A stretch of DNA of 64,000 nucleotides from Buddleja alternifolia. Its lineage: Eukaryota > Streptophyta > Magnoliopsida > Lamiales > Scrophulariaceae. The stretch is taken from contig CM033403.1 of assembly GCA_019426215.1 (NCBI GenBank), positions 1,679,001 to 1,743,000 on the forward strand, read 5' to 3'. Position 1 is the first letter of the stretch; each line of letters opens with the position of its first letter. The position numbers were made by a program, and so were the translations under genes. The notes beneath the pieces were generated by a model that saw nothing but the letters and a program-made list of their open reading frames with translations, had not been told where the DNA came from and made no database searches. This document shows positions 10,917 through 22,290 of this stretch, one piece after another.

Positions 10917-12609
10917 TGTTGGTCCAAAGTGGTATACGAAAGGGTCTAGAAGGGGGGGGGTTGAATAGACCCTGAAGACTTTTTCGACTTCTTAAAAATT
11001 CGTATCACTTTGAAGTATTTGAACGCTTTGACAAGTTTAAGCGCTGGAGGTGACGCTTGAGAAACGTTAACTTAGACTCGGTGATTTCAACGCTTACCAA
11101 AGTAGGGCAGAGTTTAGTCACTAAATCAGAGTTAGCACAGCGGAAGTATTTTATAGCTTAGCGTTCAGTTAACTGATCGAAAGTAGTTGCTTAGTTGTTT
11201 TAAGACTTTATCAGAATGTATGCAGTATGAATAGTAAAGCAGTAAAACAATGAATGCTTGAAGAGGTAAATGACACAAGATATTTGTAAGGTTCACTGGG
11301 TGATGTAATCCCAGCTACGTCCTTCTTCTCCTTTTATCAGGGAGGTTTTTCCACTATGATGATTATCGAAGAGTCACACAGAGACTTCTACAAGATAGAG
11401 GGAGATTGGATATGATCTTGGAACTCCTTGGTCACACAGATTTCAGCTCCACTAAAGATCTTCTATCCCCTTGCTTCTTTCACTCAGAAATGGTGCAAGT
11501 TACTCTTGATCTCGGAACTCCTTGGTCACGCAGATTTCAGCTCCAATAGAGATCAACTTCAACAAGCTTCTTTTACACAAAAATATTGCTTGCAAGTCAA
11601 CCAGCTTTCTCACTCAGATGAAAGGTGTTGATGGTTTTGGTCACGGGTTTGTTTTTTTTTTTTTTTGTTTTTGTTTTGGAAAGTTCAAACAACTCGGGGA
11701 TATCTCAATGGTAGTATAGGTTCTTCTTAACAAGAGATTTGAGATATGGGTGACTGTCTCTGGAATATTTGTGAAAAGCTTATATGGATATTTGGCTATG
11801 ATTTTTAGTAAGCTTTTCTTTCAACAAGGTCGGTATTTTTGTGTGTGTCACTTTTTCCATCATATTACTTGTTTGTTGAAAGAGCTATTTATAAGGTATT
11901 GGTGGTTTTTTTTGTCCGTTTGACTCGGTTGGAGTCTCGTTTCCCCAAACATTCCTTGAGTTCAGACATTTCTAACTTTGGGTATATTTAATTGGTTAGG
12001 CATGGTCTTGGTTTCATAAATCTGACAGTCTAGGTCAAAGATATGGCTTGCCCATAAGTTATAGTGCTTATATTTTAATAGCACTTATCCGACTTTTAAT
12101 GCATCTTGTCTTATTTCCGTTGGAAATAATTCGTCCGTTTGATTCATGCATTCTTTTAAGTCTTTGGATGGTTTTTTTTTTAACAGACGCTTGGACTGAT
12201 CCTGAATTTCAGACGCTTACTCTTCAATCTTGTCTTGATAGTCTCACTGAGAATTCCGTCATTTCACTTGATGTTGAGTATTCGGCCTGAGTTATCCATT
12301 CGTAGTTTGAGCACTGGGATAATCCCTAAAGCGTTTGACGGACGCTTCAAGATATCTTTATCCATTGTAGCTTTAGACGCTTGATCTTCACCTTCATCAC
12401 TTGGTAGATTCACCCAGAATTTTCCTAAGTGTTTTTTAGTGTCACATACTTAGTCTAAGGAATTCTACAAAGATGAATACTATAAGCCTAAGATAAATAA
12501 GCTTTCAGGTACTTATACATAACATTCTATGAAAGCTTTTACACTTTTCGGAGTCTAACAGAAAGTCCTATTTGTCATCATCAAAACATCTAATATGAAA
12601 TTCCTAACA
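10917..12609 (-). repeat. 3' LTR of element B
   Basis: On the minus strand it starts TGTTAGGAATTTCAT and ends CACTTTGGACCAACA. A TATAAATA box lies at 11886-11893 (minus), giving the likely U3/R promoter. A homopolymer C/G run near 10953-10962 varies between the two LTRs. Many GACGCTT-type words are scattered through it. Small plus-strand ORFs here recur identically in the other LTR and are not genes. Confidence 0.9.
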
Positions 12610-12623
12610 ATTTCCCCCTTTTT
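12610..12623 (-). other. Polypurine tract of element B
   Basis: The minus strand reads AAAAAGGGGGAAAT immediately before the 3' LTR start, the priming site for plus-strand DNA synthesis. The same tract precedes the LTR of element C (58895-58908). Confidence 0.85.
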
Positions 12624-12791
12624 GATGATGGCAATACTTATTTGGTTCAAGCGTTAGATACCTGAAGGTTAGCGTAAGTTAGTAAGTTAGTTTGAGCTTT
12701 AACGAGATGTTTCAGCTGTAAAATGCATTTTATATATATACTTCACAGTACAGGCATTTTACAACTAAAAAGAGAGAGGCACAAGTAAAAA

Positions 12792-15700
12792 TTAAGATCG
12801 TGGCTTGATCTTGTATCTCTTAGTCATTTCAGCACGGATTGCTTCAGTTATCTGATCTTCTAACGTCATCATTGCAGCATGATCTTTACTGATTATGTGC
12901 TTGTTTTCTTGAACTTGTCGTGCCTTAAAGGCAATGAAGTGTTTATCCCATTCCTCTGGACTGATGCCTATGTATCGTAGGCAAATTCTGAAGGTTTGGT
13001 CGAAGTCAGACATTTTTCTTTCTAAGGCTAATACTGCTGGATCAGTTGGTTCTGGAATTGATGCTCTGAGAAGAGGAATGTCAAACTGTTCAAGCAGTGC
13101 TCTTGAAGGCAATGGAAGAGTTGGATAGAGTACTCTGGGAGTTTCTTTCTTATTGGACGCTTCAACCGATGTGGTTACCCAAGAGGGATAGGGATACCTT
13201 GGTTCTGCACTCATTGTGAGAGAAGTATCAATGTGTTGACGCTTGGATGGTGGAGGAGGAACTTGATCTTTAGATGTTGACGATTTCCTCTTTTCTCCCT
13301 TCTTTTCCCCCTTATTGCCATCATCAGTCTGTATGAAATGCTGAGTAAGAAGACTGACTTGAGCAGCAATCTGAGCGATAGAGGCCTCAAGAGTGGTTAG
13401 ACGCTGGTCGAAATGTTCTTTCATGACCAGGAGTTGAGCTTGATTAGCGTCTGTGAGAGAGGTCTCGAGAGCAGTGAACCGGTCTTGTAGATCATTGGTT
13501 AAAACCACATAACTTGCCTGAGTAGCTGTAGAGAGTTGTTGTATTTGAGTGAGGCATTCAGTCATGGACGGTTGAGCGTGGGGAAGTGCAGGGCGGACTT
13601 GAGGTTTAAAACGAGATGTGTGTTTGAGAGATTCAATAGGTACTTGATTAGTAGGATCAAATACTGTTCCTCGAAGCTCTGGAGCAGTGTTGGACTCGGT
13701 GGATGCAGTAGAGTCGGATTCAGTTGGACTGGGAGAATGAGGCGCTTGAGGTAACTCTAATAGGCGCTCAGGAGCAGTTAACAGTTCAGCGGGTGCTGCA
13801 GGAAATTCTGATTCTATTCGGCTAAAGTCCGTAAACCGAAAGTCCAAGCTGGCAAACGGTTCATCTGCATATGGATACGTAGCAGTCTGCAGGAGTTCAT
13901 TCAAATGTAGAGTGGGGAGATGAGTACCTTGAATGAACGTTCTGATAGGACTATCCAGTGCCCTGATATACAGTGGCCCGAGGATATCCAGCACATGAGT
14001 GGGAAAGAGTTTGGAGGGCGCTTTGCAGATAGAGAATAAGGCATCTGGGCAATAGTGTTGTGAGAAGCCAATTAGCCGATCTGTTGGGAGAGTCTTCGGT
14101 TTCCGAGAGGCGGGAACGCGGAGCTGGTAATACTCTTCCAAGTATGGGTAGATGGCTGAAGCAAGCGCTTGAGATCTTTCTAGCAGCGATAAACCAAAAT
14201 CATAGTGACTGGAGACTTCTTGTCGAATAGACGGAAGTAGTGGATATCCTCTGAAAGAATTGATCCGAGAGCCATCCCATTGTCGCAGATTGTCTGTGAA
14301 GATTTTGTCGAATAGAGAGACTGGAGGCATAATTGCCATCATGAGAGAAAAGTTGTCTTCACATTGGCTAGGGGTGCAGTTCAGACAGGACATGGGAGAA
14401 GAACCGCTGGTGGACGCTTGATCATCAAAGCGTAGAGAAGAGTTGGCCAGTTTGTGCAACGCTTGTCTTAAGCGGTGTTCAGGTTGATGGCGGATCAGAG
14501 GCAGCTTCAGAACGGGTCCAAGTCTATGCTGGCGCTGCGTCAGCATGTAGCGTGCAAATTTGGTCCTTTTATCATGAATCCCTATTCTGAACAGATGGGG
14601 AGCACTAACCAAGTCTTCAAATTTATACGTGTCACCCATGTAAGCTTCAGCCCATCGTATCTCAGTCATACAATACTCAGTTCCTGCATTAAGTATAGCA
14701 CGAAACCCTTGGTGATGAATATCACAGATGGATTCAAAACGATACCTGTCGGGTTGGTAGTTAGCGTTCCAGACGCAGTCAAAATATGCATCGGTTTCAA
14801 GTTGAATCATCTCGGTCAGGGATGCTGGACGCTCACCGGCATGTACTCCTTTATTCTTCCACAGGAGGAGAGGATTAGCTGAGCGCTTGTTTTCCTCGCT
14901 TTTGACCAGTGTTAGAGAGTGAGAATAGCCTTCTCTGTTTAGTAGCTCTTCTGTTGGGTTCAGAAGCTGATCCTGACGCTCATAGACTCTGATGTTGTAG
15001 TCGCGGAGAGCGAAGCCAGTGGGTTTGCTTGTCCCACAGTCCAGATAATAAGCTAAGTCAACATCAGCTCTAGGAGTCGTGCCTCCTTGCCGCTGAGCTT
15101 GGAGAGTGACAGAAGCCGGGATGTGTGTGGGAGTCTTTCCGAGTTCAAGCGCTGTGTAGTAAGCTTCATCAGCTGGGGTGGAGGCTGTATTAAAGAGAGT
15201 GTTGCGTACAGCCAGATCAAACTTTATGAGCTTGGCGATATCATTTTCGGCATTGATAAGACTTTCTTCATTGTAACCTGCAGGTATGAAGTTCTCTGCG
15301 GGCGCTGGAGGCAAATAATCGACTGAGTGATCGATAGTCTTTGAGGGATCCAGCTTGAAGAAATGTCGATGGATCACAACGTCGTTAGCATCGCTCTGAC
15401 CTTCTGAGCGTGCCTCTGTTGTACTAGGTAATGCAAGCAATGGTTGAGCCCTTGGGATTTCAGGTTCATCCGGCTCGAGATTTGTAGATTCGATGGCAGC
15501 TTCATGTGCGATGGCCACAATTTGGGTCATATCAACATCCAGATGGACATCAACTGGTGGTTCGGAGGATGATATCGGGACAGCAGCGATAGCTTGATCT
15601 CTTTGTGTAGCCTCAGAAGAGATGGCAGCAGTTGGACGCTTACGCCTCTTGAAGATACGCTTCACATTTATACCTTCGGCGGGGAACGCTTGAGTCTGTG

Positions 15701-16700
15701 GAACTGCAGGTTCTTCAAAGTCAATATTTTTGAGAACCTTTTCCAGATCTTTTCGACTAATGAGGGGTATAGAATCCTCGTCATCTTCATCGTTTTTAAT
15801 AGGTTGAGCCTTGGGCTTTCGAGGAGCCCGTTTCTTTGTGACAGTGGGACGCTTCATAGTACGTGTGGCTTTCTCCTGATCTGGACGCTCAGCCTCCTCA
15901 TCTGACGCTGCGCGGACAACTTGGCGCTCAGAGAGAGGCTTAGCAGCACCTCCAACTTTGGGTGGATTGAAGAGATTATTGATGATTCTTGGCCCATAGA
16001 ACTTATGCTTGGCCACGGTGACTCCTGCTGAAGAGGTGCACTCTGCTCGAAAGAGTAGATCACTTAAAACTAGACCATAAGGTCTGTTTGAAGTGCGTAG
16101 ACTGTCTCTGAACCTGCTGAATATATAGGCGCTCCAGTTGATCTTAATCTTGAGTAGGATGGCAGTCATCATCTGGAACTGGGTTGGGTTGATTTTGTCG
16201 AAGGTTCCCACTCTGCATTCGATGTTTTTACTGCAGAAATCAGCCAAGACTCGATACCTGTTCACTATATCTTTTTTCTCAAAGTACGGTTTGTATGGAA
16301 CATCATCGTAAGCGCTAATCTGAGTCCAGACTTCTTGAATTTGTTCTTCAGTGATAGTGTCTAAAGTGGCTCCAGCATTAGGTAGAGAGAAATTCTGGGC
16401 AATGGAGGCCGCAGAGAGAGTGAACGTCTTTGATTCCTTCTTGGAGACAGGAAACAAACACGTGATGGAAGTCTCATCGTCAGACAGTCGAGCATTTCTC
16501 CAGAACAATTCTAGTTCTTCAGGAAACATATATGAGTATTTCGTGAGAAATTTCTGAAGCCCAGCCTCTGCTACAGAATCCATTATTTCCGTTAAATCAA
16601 TTTGGGGGTTTTCATAGAGAAACTTCCAATCAACTATAAGGCCTTCAGTGATCTTGACAATAACTTCAGAGGTTCCAGCAGTAGCTTTCTTGGGTGCCAT
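12792..16700 (-). CDS. Sirevirus-like third ORF (env position), ~1,300 aa
   Basis: A single open frame; it extends upstream to 16772, but the Met at 16700 (MAPKKATAG) is the more natural start. It lies between pol and the 3' LTR, where Sireviruses carry an env-like ORF. I see no signal peptide or clear membrane segment, so calling it envelope is not justified. The N-terminal ~270 residues resemble the 'putative plant transposon protein' domain (FPEELELFWRNA, NPTQFQMMTAILLKIKINWS, YGLVLSDLLF). A Lys/Arg-rich segment follows (KRPTVTKKRAPRKPK). Numbered from the upstream Met at 16772, residues about 1070-1147 predict as a coiled coil, then a basic patch (KGEKKGEKRKSS) and a charged C-terminus. 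A diverged copy lies in element C. It stayed open while gag-pol decayed. Function unknown. Confidence 0.7.
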   Translation of the reverse strand: MAPKKATAGTSEVIVKITEGLIVDWKFLYENPQIDLTEIMDSVAEAGLQKFLTKYSYMFPEELELFWRNARLSDDETSITCLFPVSKKESKTFTLSAASIAQNFSLPNAGATLDTITEEQIQEVWTQISAYDDVPYKPYFEKKDIVNRYRVLADFCSKNIECRVGTFDKINPTQFQMMTAILLKIKINWSAYIFSRFRDSLRTSNRPYGLVLSDLLFRAECTSSAGVTVAKHKFYGPRIINNLFNPPKVGGAAKPLSERQVVRAASDEEAERPDQEKATRTMKRPTVTKKRAPRKPKAQPIKNDEDDEDSIPLISRKDLEKVLKNIDFEEPAVPQTQAFPAEGINVKRIFKRRKRPTAAISSEATQRDQAIAAVPISSSEPPVDVHLDVDMTQIVAIAHEAAIESTNLEPDEPEIPRAQPLLALPSTTEARSEGQSDANDVVIHRHFFKLDPSKTIDHSVDYLPPAPAENFIPAGYNEESLINAENDIAKLIKFDLAVRNTLFNTASTPADEAYYTALELGKTPTHIPASVTLQAQRQGGTTPRADVDLAYYLDCGTSKPTGFALRDYNIRVYERQDQLLNPTEELLNREGYSHSLTLVKSEENKRSANPLLLWKNKGVHAGERPASLTEMIQLETDAYFDCVWNANYQPDRYRFESICDIHHQGFRAILNAGTEYCMTEIRWAEAYMGDTYKFEDLVSAPHLFRIGIHDKRTKFARYMLTQRQHRLGPVLKLPLIRHQPEHRLRQALHKLANSSLRFDDQASTSGSSPMSCLNCTPSQCEDNFSLMMAIMPPVSLFDKIFTDNLRQWDGSRINSFRGYPLLPSIRQEVSSHYDFGLSLLERSQALASAIYPYLEEYYQLRVPASRKPKTLPTDRLIGFSQHYCPDALFSICKAPSKLFPTHVLDILGPLYIRALDSPIRTFIQGTHLPTLHLNELLQTATYPYADEPFASLDFRFTDFSRIESEFPAAPAELLTAPERLLELPQAPHSPSPTESDSTASTESNTAPELRGTVFDPTNQVPIESLKHTSRFKPQVRPALPHAQPSMTECLTQIQQLSTATQASYVVLTNDLQDRFTALETSLTDANQAQLLVMKEHFDQRLTTLEASIAQIAAQVSLLTQHFIQTDDGNKGEKKGEKRKSSTSKDQVPPPPSKRQHIDTSLTMSAEPRYPYPSWVTTSVEASNKKETPRVLYPTLPLPSRALLEQFDIPLLRASIPEPTDPAVLALERKMSDFDQTFRICLRYIGISPEEWDKHFIAFKARQVQENKHIISKDHAAMMTLEDQITEAIRAEMTKRYKIKPRS

Positions 16701-16772
16701 GAGTGAGCAGTAGACAGAGATTACGAAGGAAAATTTTTCGTTTTTGAAAAAGAGAGAGACTTGTTTTTGCAC

Positions 16773-17792
16773 GAATGGAATAGAGTATAAGAGTGTTTGT
16801 GTTCTGCAGAAACTTCAATTTGAATGTTCGGTGTGTTTGAAGTTTGAGATGTTGACACGTGGAGGAATATAAATCTCAGCCATTAAAATATAACTGTGGA
16901 CGTGAATTTAGATTAAACAGGCACGGTTTCTTTTAGTAACTGCCACATATACTATTTTGAAGTCCGTTTAAAAGTTTAAAACAGAGACTGAGAGTGATAC
17001 GTGTGCCCATGAAAAGCGGATACGTTCTTTATGAAAACTGTTCGGGAATCATAATTTTGAACACTATTCAAATGCCCGCCAAAAATTTGTTAAAGCGTCC
17101 GGACTTATTCAGAATGACGCTTGAAACAATTTAGTGTTATGTGGACGCTTGAAAATCTTGGGAGTCTCTTTCAAGTAACAGGTTGTGCTTTAGCGGTCAT
17201 TGTAACATATAGAATTATTCCTTTCAGGGTGTATATGAGGACACAGTTTCCCAGTACTTATCATTAGGTCTTGGTAGTAGTGTTTTACTTTTGGTTTAAA
17301 ATATTCAGCGCCGGTTGTACTCGTCTAAGATACATGGTAATTGTACTGACGCGTGTACATGTGCTGAACCATCTTTGAAAAACGTGATGAGTACCCATGG
17401 GTTTTCTTGAGCGAAGGGTGAGGAATGTCAAGTCAGCATTAATTGCATTGATTGACTAATCCACTTTCTCGTTTTAGCGTAGGGTAATGTACGCTTGCTT
17501 TTAAAAGGGTCTTTTTACTAACTGCTTTAGCCGGGAATAAAGCTAAGCGTTTAGTTTATTTTGAAAGAAGTGCAGACGCTAAGGCAGATTTGTGTAATAA
17601 GCGTCAAAAGGTTTTAAGTGTATGGTGCTAAGTGCGTATGACCGATGCAAGGGAAAACATTTTTGGTCATATTCACTTAGGTATAGTTTGCTCTTTGAAG
17701 GTTCCCCCTATGTAGGTTCCCCATAAATTTCATAACATACATTGAATTCCCCCTAAATTTCATGCCTAACAAAAGTATGATGTTTCGAATGA
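16773..17792 (-). other. Spacer between pol and ORF3 of element B
   Basis: About 1 kb without a usable frame separating the RNase H end from ORF3. ORF3 is too far away for readthrough, so a separate promoter or a spliced subgenomic RNA would be needed. TATA-like words occur (for example ATATATA near 16947), but none is decisive. Confidence 0.45.
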
Positions 17793-20078
17793 TTAAGCAT
17801 TTAGATCAATCATACCTAGTTCACTTCTTAAAGTGAGAAAACGTTGTTCGTTAAGCGCTTTGGTGAAGATATCTGCCAGTTGCTTTTCTGTGTTAACGAA
17901 GTGCATGGAGATATCTTTCTTTTGAACGTGGTCACGTAGAAAGTGATAGCGAATGTCAATGTGTTTGGTTCTAGAGTGAAGAACTGGATTTTGAGTCATT
18001 GCTAAGGCGCTTTGATTGTCACAATGGATAGGAGTTGGATCTAGGATTATTCCATAATCTCTAAGTTGTTGCCTCATCCAAAGGATCTGTGCACAACAGC
18101 TTCCAGCGGCTACATACTCAGCCTCAGCGGTGGAAGTAGCGATGGACTGTTGCTTCTTACTATGCCATGAAATTAGTCTATCACCTAGAAATTGACATGT
18201 TCCACTAGTACTTTTTCTATCTATTTTGCATCCTGCAAAATCTGCATCTGAATAACCGATTAGTTCAAAAGGAGAATCCCTAGGATACCATAAGCCCACA
18301 TTTTGTGTGCCTTTTAGGTACTTAAGGATTCTTTTAGCAGCAATTAAGTGTGATTCTCTAGGATCAGCTTGAAATCGTGCACACATGCATACTGAGAACA
18401 TAATATCGGGTCTACTAGCTGTAAGATAAAGAAGTGATCCAATAATACCTCTATAGTTAGTGATATCAATTTTCTTTCCATTATCGTCTCTATCTAGCTT
18501 AAGCGTTTGGCTCATTGGAATTTTTGAAGGTGATGCATTTTCCATACCAAATTTCTTGATCATATCTCTAGTATATTTAGTTTGATTTATGAATATGCCA
18601 TTAGGGAGTTGTTTAACTTGTAATCCTAGGAAGAAAGTTAATTCACCCATCATGCTCATTTCAAATTGATCTTGCATCATTTTCGAAAATTTCTCACATA
18701 GACGCTTATTGGTAGATCCAAATATAATATCATCAACATAAATTTGAACTAGGAGAATATCTTCATTATGGGTAATTTTGAATAACGTTGTGTCAACGCT
18801 GCCTTTTGAAAAGCCTTTACCTATAAGGAAGATAGAGAGAGTGTCATACCATGCTCGTGGTGCTTGTTTAAGACCATAGAGTGCCTTGTCCAATTTGTAA
18901 ACCATGTTTTTCCCATGGTTGTTGATGAATCCTGGTGGTTGCTCCACATATACTTCTTCTTGGAGTTTACCATTCAGAAATGCACTCTTTACGTCCATTT
19001 GATACACTGTAAATTTGTTAAATGCTGCAAACGCTAGAAACATGCGGATTGCTTCAAGTCGGGCAACTGGAGCGTATGTTTCATCAAAGTCGATGCCCTC
19101 TTCTTGACAGTATCCCTGAGCTACGAGTCTGGCTTTGTTTCTAATCACAATCCCATTCTCATCCATTTTGTTTCTATAGACCCATCTAGTTCCAATGACC
19201 CCTTGGTGGGTTGGTCTTGGTACTAGCGTCCATACCTTATTTCTTTCAAATTGGTTTAGCTCTTCTTGCATGGCTTCTATCCAACTTGGATCGTTAAGCG
19301 CTTCATCCACTTTCTTTGGTTCCATTTGAGATAGGAAGCTTGCAAACATGGCCTCATTTATTGTAGCGGCTCTCGTTCTAACGGGTGCTCCAATATCTCC
19401 AATAATTAGTTCTGGTGGATGGTCTCTGAGCCATTTTCTGTCTGGTTGGAACGAGTTAAGAGATTGATCTAACGTTTGATTACACTGTGTAGGCGCTTGA
19501 CCAATTCCTTGCGTAGGCGCTTCAGTGTTTGTAGATTGAATTTGCTCTTGATGAACATACCCTTCATGATCATCAGCGTTTCTTGCAATGTCATCGTTGA
19601 TGTCTTTATGAGTAGTCTTAGGATTAGGTATAATGATTTCATTATCTTCATCAATATCACTATCATCACACAGATTGATTTGTGACGCTTGTTGAGATGA
19701 ATCTTCAATTCCTGCATCATTAATATTAACCTTACTCGGTTCTTGGTTAGCATCATCAAACACAACATGAATGGATTCTTCAACCTTCGATTTGATCTTA
19801 TTTAAGATGCGAAAGCTCTTTCCATTTTTGGCGTATCCTAGAAAGATTCCTTCATCTGCTTTAGGATCAAATGTCTTTAGGCTTTGAGAACCATTGTTAT
19901 GAATGAAACATTTTGAACCAAATACATGAAAGTATGAAACATTCGGCTTACGTCCCTTCCATAACTCATATGGAGTCTTTTCATGTTGCTTGTTGATCAT
20001 ACACCGGTTCTGAGTGTAGCAAGCAGTGTTAATAGCTTCGGCCCACAACCTTTGAGGCAGCTTAGATTCGGCTAACAT
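17793..20078 (-). pseudogene. Copia pol: integrase C-terminus, RT and RNase H
   Basis: A 761-codon open frame. It starts inside integrase ([19 protein letters not shown], then [20 protein letters not shown]), continues with RVT_2-type reverse transcriptase ([32 protein letters not shown], catalytic [10 protein letters not shown]) and ends with Copia RNase H ([29 protein letters not shown]). These enzymes copy element RNA into DNA in virus-like particles. The catalytic motifs look intact. The frame is separated from upstream integrase by a one-base deletion near 20080, where the expected 'AARTMLAES' reading becomes 'AAGLC-stop'. As it stands it cannot be made as part of a complete polyprotein. 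Confidence 0.85.
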
Positions 20079-21043
20079 AGTCCAGCGGCTTCTTTAAGCG
20101 TTCTGTTCCGCCGTTCAGCAACTCCATTTTGTTGAGGTGTTCTAGGTGCTGAATACTCATGAAGTATTCCAAAGTCTTTACAAAATTTCTCAACAATATG
20201 GTTAGTAAATTCAGTTCCTCTATCACTTCTAATTCTTGTTACTTTTAGATCTTTTGAGTTTTGTAGTTGACGAATTAGAGAGGTGAGCTTGGCACTAGTT
20301 TCATCTTTAGATGCTAGAAATTCTACCCATGTATAGCGTGAAAAATCATCAACTATTACTAGTGAATACTTTTTACCACTAACGCTCATGATTTGAATAG
20401 GACCAAACAAATCTAAATGTAGTAATTCAAGTATTCGAGAGGTCGATAGATGAAGCTTCTTCTTAAAGGATGATTTAACTTGTTTACCCATTTGACAGGC
20501 ATCACATAAGCGATCTTTATTAAAGGAACCTTTAGGTAATCCCTCTACGAGATTTAGAGATATTAATTGAGAGATTGTTTTGAAATTGAGGTGATTCATT
20601 TTTCTGTGCCATAACCAACCTAATTCGTTTTGATTCTTAGCTACGAAACATGTAGAGTTGTTATCTAATGTTGAATCCCAATCTACTAAGTATACATTGT
20701 TTGTTCTTCTTCCTTTTAATTTGGTAGATCCTGTCTTAACATCGATTATCTCGCACAAGTCACTAGAAAATTTAATCTCAAAGCCTTTATCACAGAATTG
20801 ACTTATGCTTAGGAGATTATGTTTAAGACCCTCAACATAGTATACATCATTGATCATGATGTTCCCCCTATGCATGATACCTATACCTTTAGTTTTACCT
20901 TTAGAATTATCACCGAATATAACTTGAGGACCATTGGTTGCACGATAGTTGATCAAGAGATCCTTTGATCCAGTCATGTGTCTCGATGATCCACTATCTA
21001 TGTACCATACTGAAGCGTCGGTGTTGGCTCTAGGTACCTGCAT
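20072..21043 (-). pseudogene. Copia pol: protease end, pre-integrase, integrase core
   Basis: Begins near the protease active site (WYIDSGSSRHMTG, catalytic DSG), then the GAG-pre-integrase zinc module (HRKMNHLNF ... CDACQMGK) and the integrase core with its DDE residues in LLHLDLFGPI, TRIRSDRGTEF and QQNGVAERRN. Integrase inserts the cDNA. It is open for 323 codons, out of frame both with the segment upstream (ends 21114) and with the RT segment downstream. Confidence 0.85.
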
Positions 21044-21113
21044 TCAAAAGGGCAGATCTAATTTCCTTTAGGTACCCATTTTGTTTTGGGTCCTTCTTTG
21101 TTAGTGACGTGAA

Positions 21114-21707
21114 TTAGATTTTTGGAACCCATACTTGCCTTATCTTCACTATGGGAGAAAGATTGGCCTTCTTGGGTTTCGTTTTGAGTTGCATACCTTT
21201 TCTAGATGTATAGAAATATCCTTGATTATAGTGATAATCATAATCGTATTCACAATTATCATAGTGTTGATAATATGAACTGGATTGTTTTGGATATGGA
21301 CGTTTGATTCTGTTTGGTACTGGCCTAGGATGCACTTTTGGTGCGGGACGCTTAACGTTTGATTCACTGGCAGAAAATATCTCCTTAGCTTTTTGAGCGT
21401 TTGGATATATTTTCTTTTGTGAGACATTCACTTTGGTCTTTCCTTTGCCTGAGTCAATGTTGACTTTATCATTAGCTTTTGTACCAGTATTTGTTGATTC
21501 ATTCAGCGTTTGTCTGATTGAACTTTCTTCAACAAAGATTACACCTTTTCCTTTGTTGATTGTTGTAACATTGGACGCTTTGGCTTTATAACTGAATTTA
21601 TCAAAACCTAGACCGGTCTTTTCACCAAATGCCCTGGTTACTTTAGTCACATTATCTCGTTCTAGACGCTTTTGATAATGAAGAGATAAGCTGCTCTGAT
21701 TTGGCAA
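21114..21707 (-). pseudogene. Copia gag-pol linker and start of protease region
   Basis: A Lys/Asn/Tyr-rich stretch ending KIRQVWVPKI. Sirevirus polyproteins usually carry a repeated VPK motif here; a second VPK (TKWVPKG) is readable in another frame at about 21080, showing another frame break. It overlaps the gag segment by about 55 bases in a +1-shifted frame, which could be decay or a frameshift site. Confidence 0.6.
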
Positions 21708-22263
21708 GTTTAGCGATCATTTCAGCTTCTCTTTTGACTATTATATCAAGATCACCTTTTAGCTGAGTAATTTCACTCTCGAGTGATTGGTTTTTCTCAA
21801 TGCACTGTTGCTGAATTTGCAACTCTGCTTTGAGCGTTAAGTTATCACTTCTGAGTGTTGAAATAATACGATGGTGATTTTGGAATAATTGGGTGGCATC
21901 TTGACAATCTGTATAATATTCTTTTACTTTGTCAAGTAATTCATCATAAGAGAGAGGATGATACAGATCAGTGGTTACCTCAGATGGTACGTCGTTAGAT
22001 GCTTCATTTACTCTTGCCATGAGACAAATGAATGCTGAGTCCTTTGATGGTTCATCATCGCTGCTTTCATCTGATGATTCCAAGTCCTCTTCAGCCGTAT
22101 AAAGAGGTTCTGATTCTGCTAGCAAGCCTTGTTGTCTCAGGTTGTTCCTGAATTGATTTCTATCCGTGTGATCTTGCTTTGTAGGTTTAGACACATTTGG
22201 ATATGGGCAATTAACTTGGAAATGCCCTGGTCTCCTGCAGTTGTAACAAAGATTGGTCTTCAT
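21652..22263 (-). pseudogene. Gag C-terminus with CCHC zinc knuckle
   Basis: Starts KTNLCYNCRRPGHFQVNCPY, a CX2CX4HX4C nucleocapsid knuckle that binds element RNA. An acidic Ser-rich stretch and a coiled-coil-like segment (about residues 120-200, heptad-like Leu/Ile) follow; Sirevirus Gag proteins are known for such extensions. It is in frame with the upstream gag segment across a single TGA at 22291-22293. Confidence 0.75.
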
Positions 22264-22290
22264 CTTTTGTTCGTTTGTTAATCTTGTGGA

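Noticed and set aside
10740..10949. ORF with residues shared with a frame at 30376-30639
   Set aside because: Both fall in LTRs of one Copia family; the similarity reflects shared LTR ancestry, not a protein.
11428..12290. Plus-strand ORFs repeated at 23888-24749
   Set aside because: They lie inside the two LTRs of element B and recur only because LTRs are copies; no domain.
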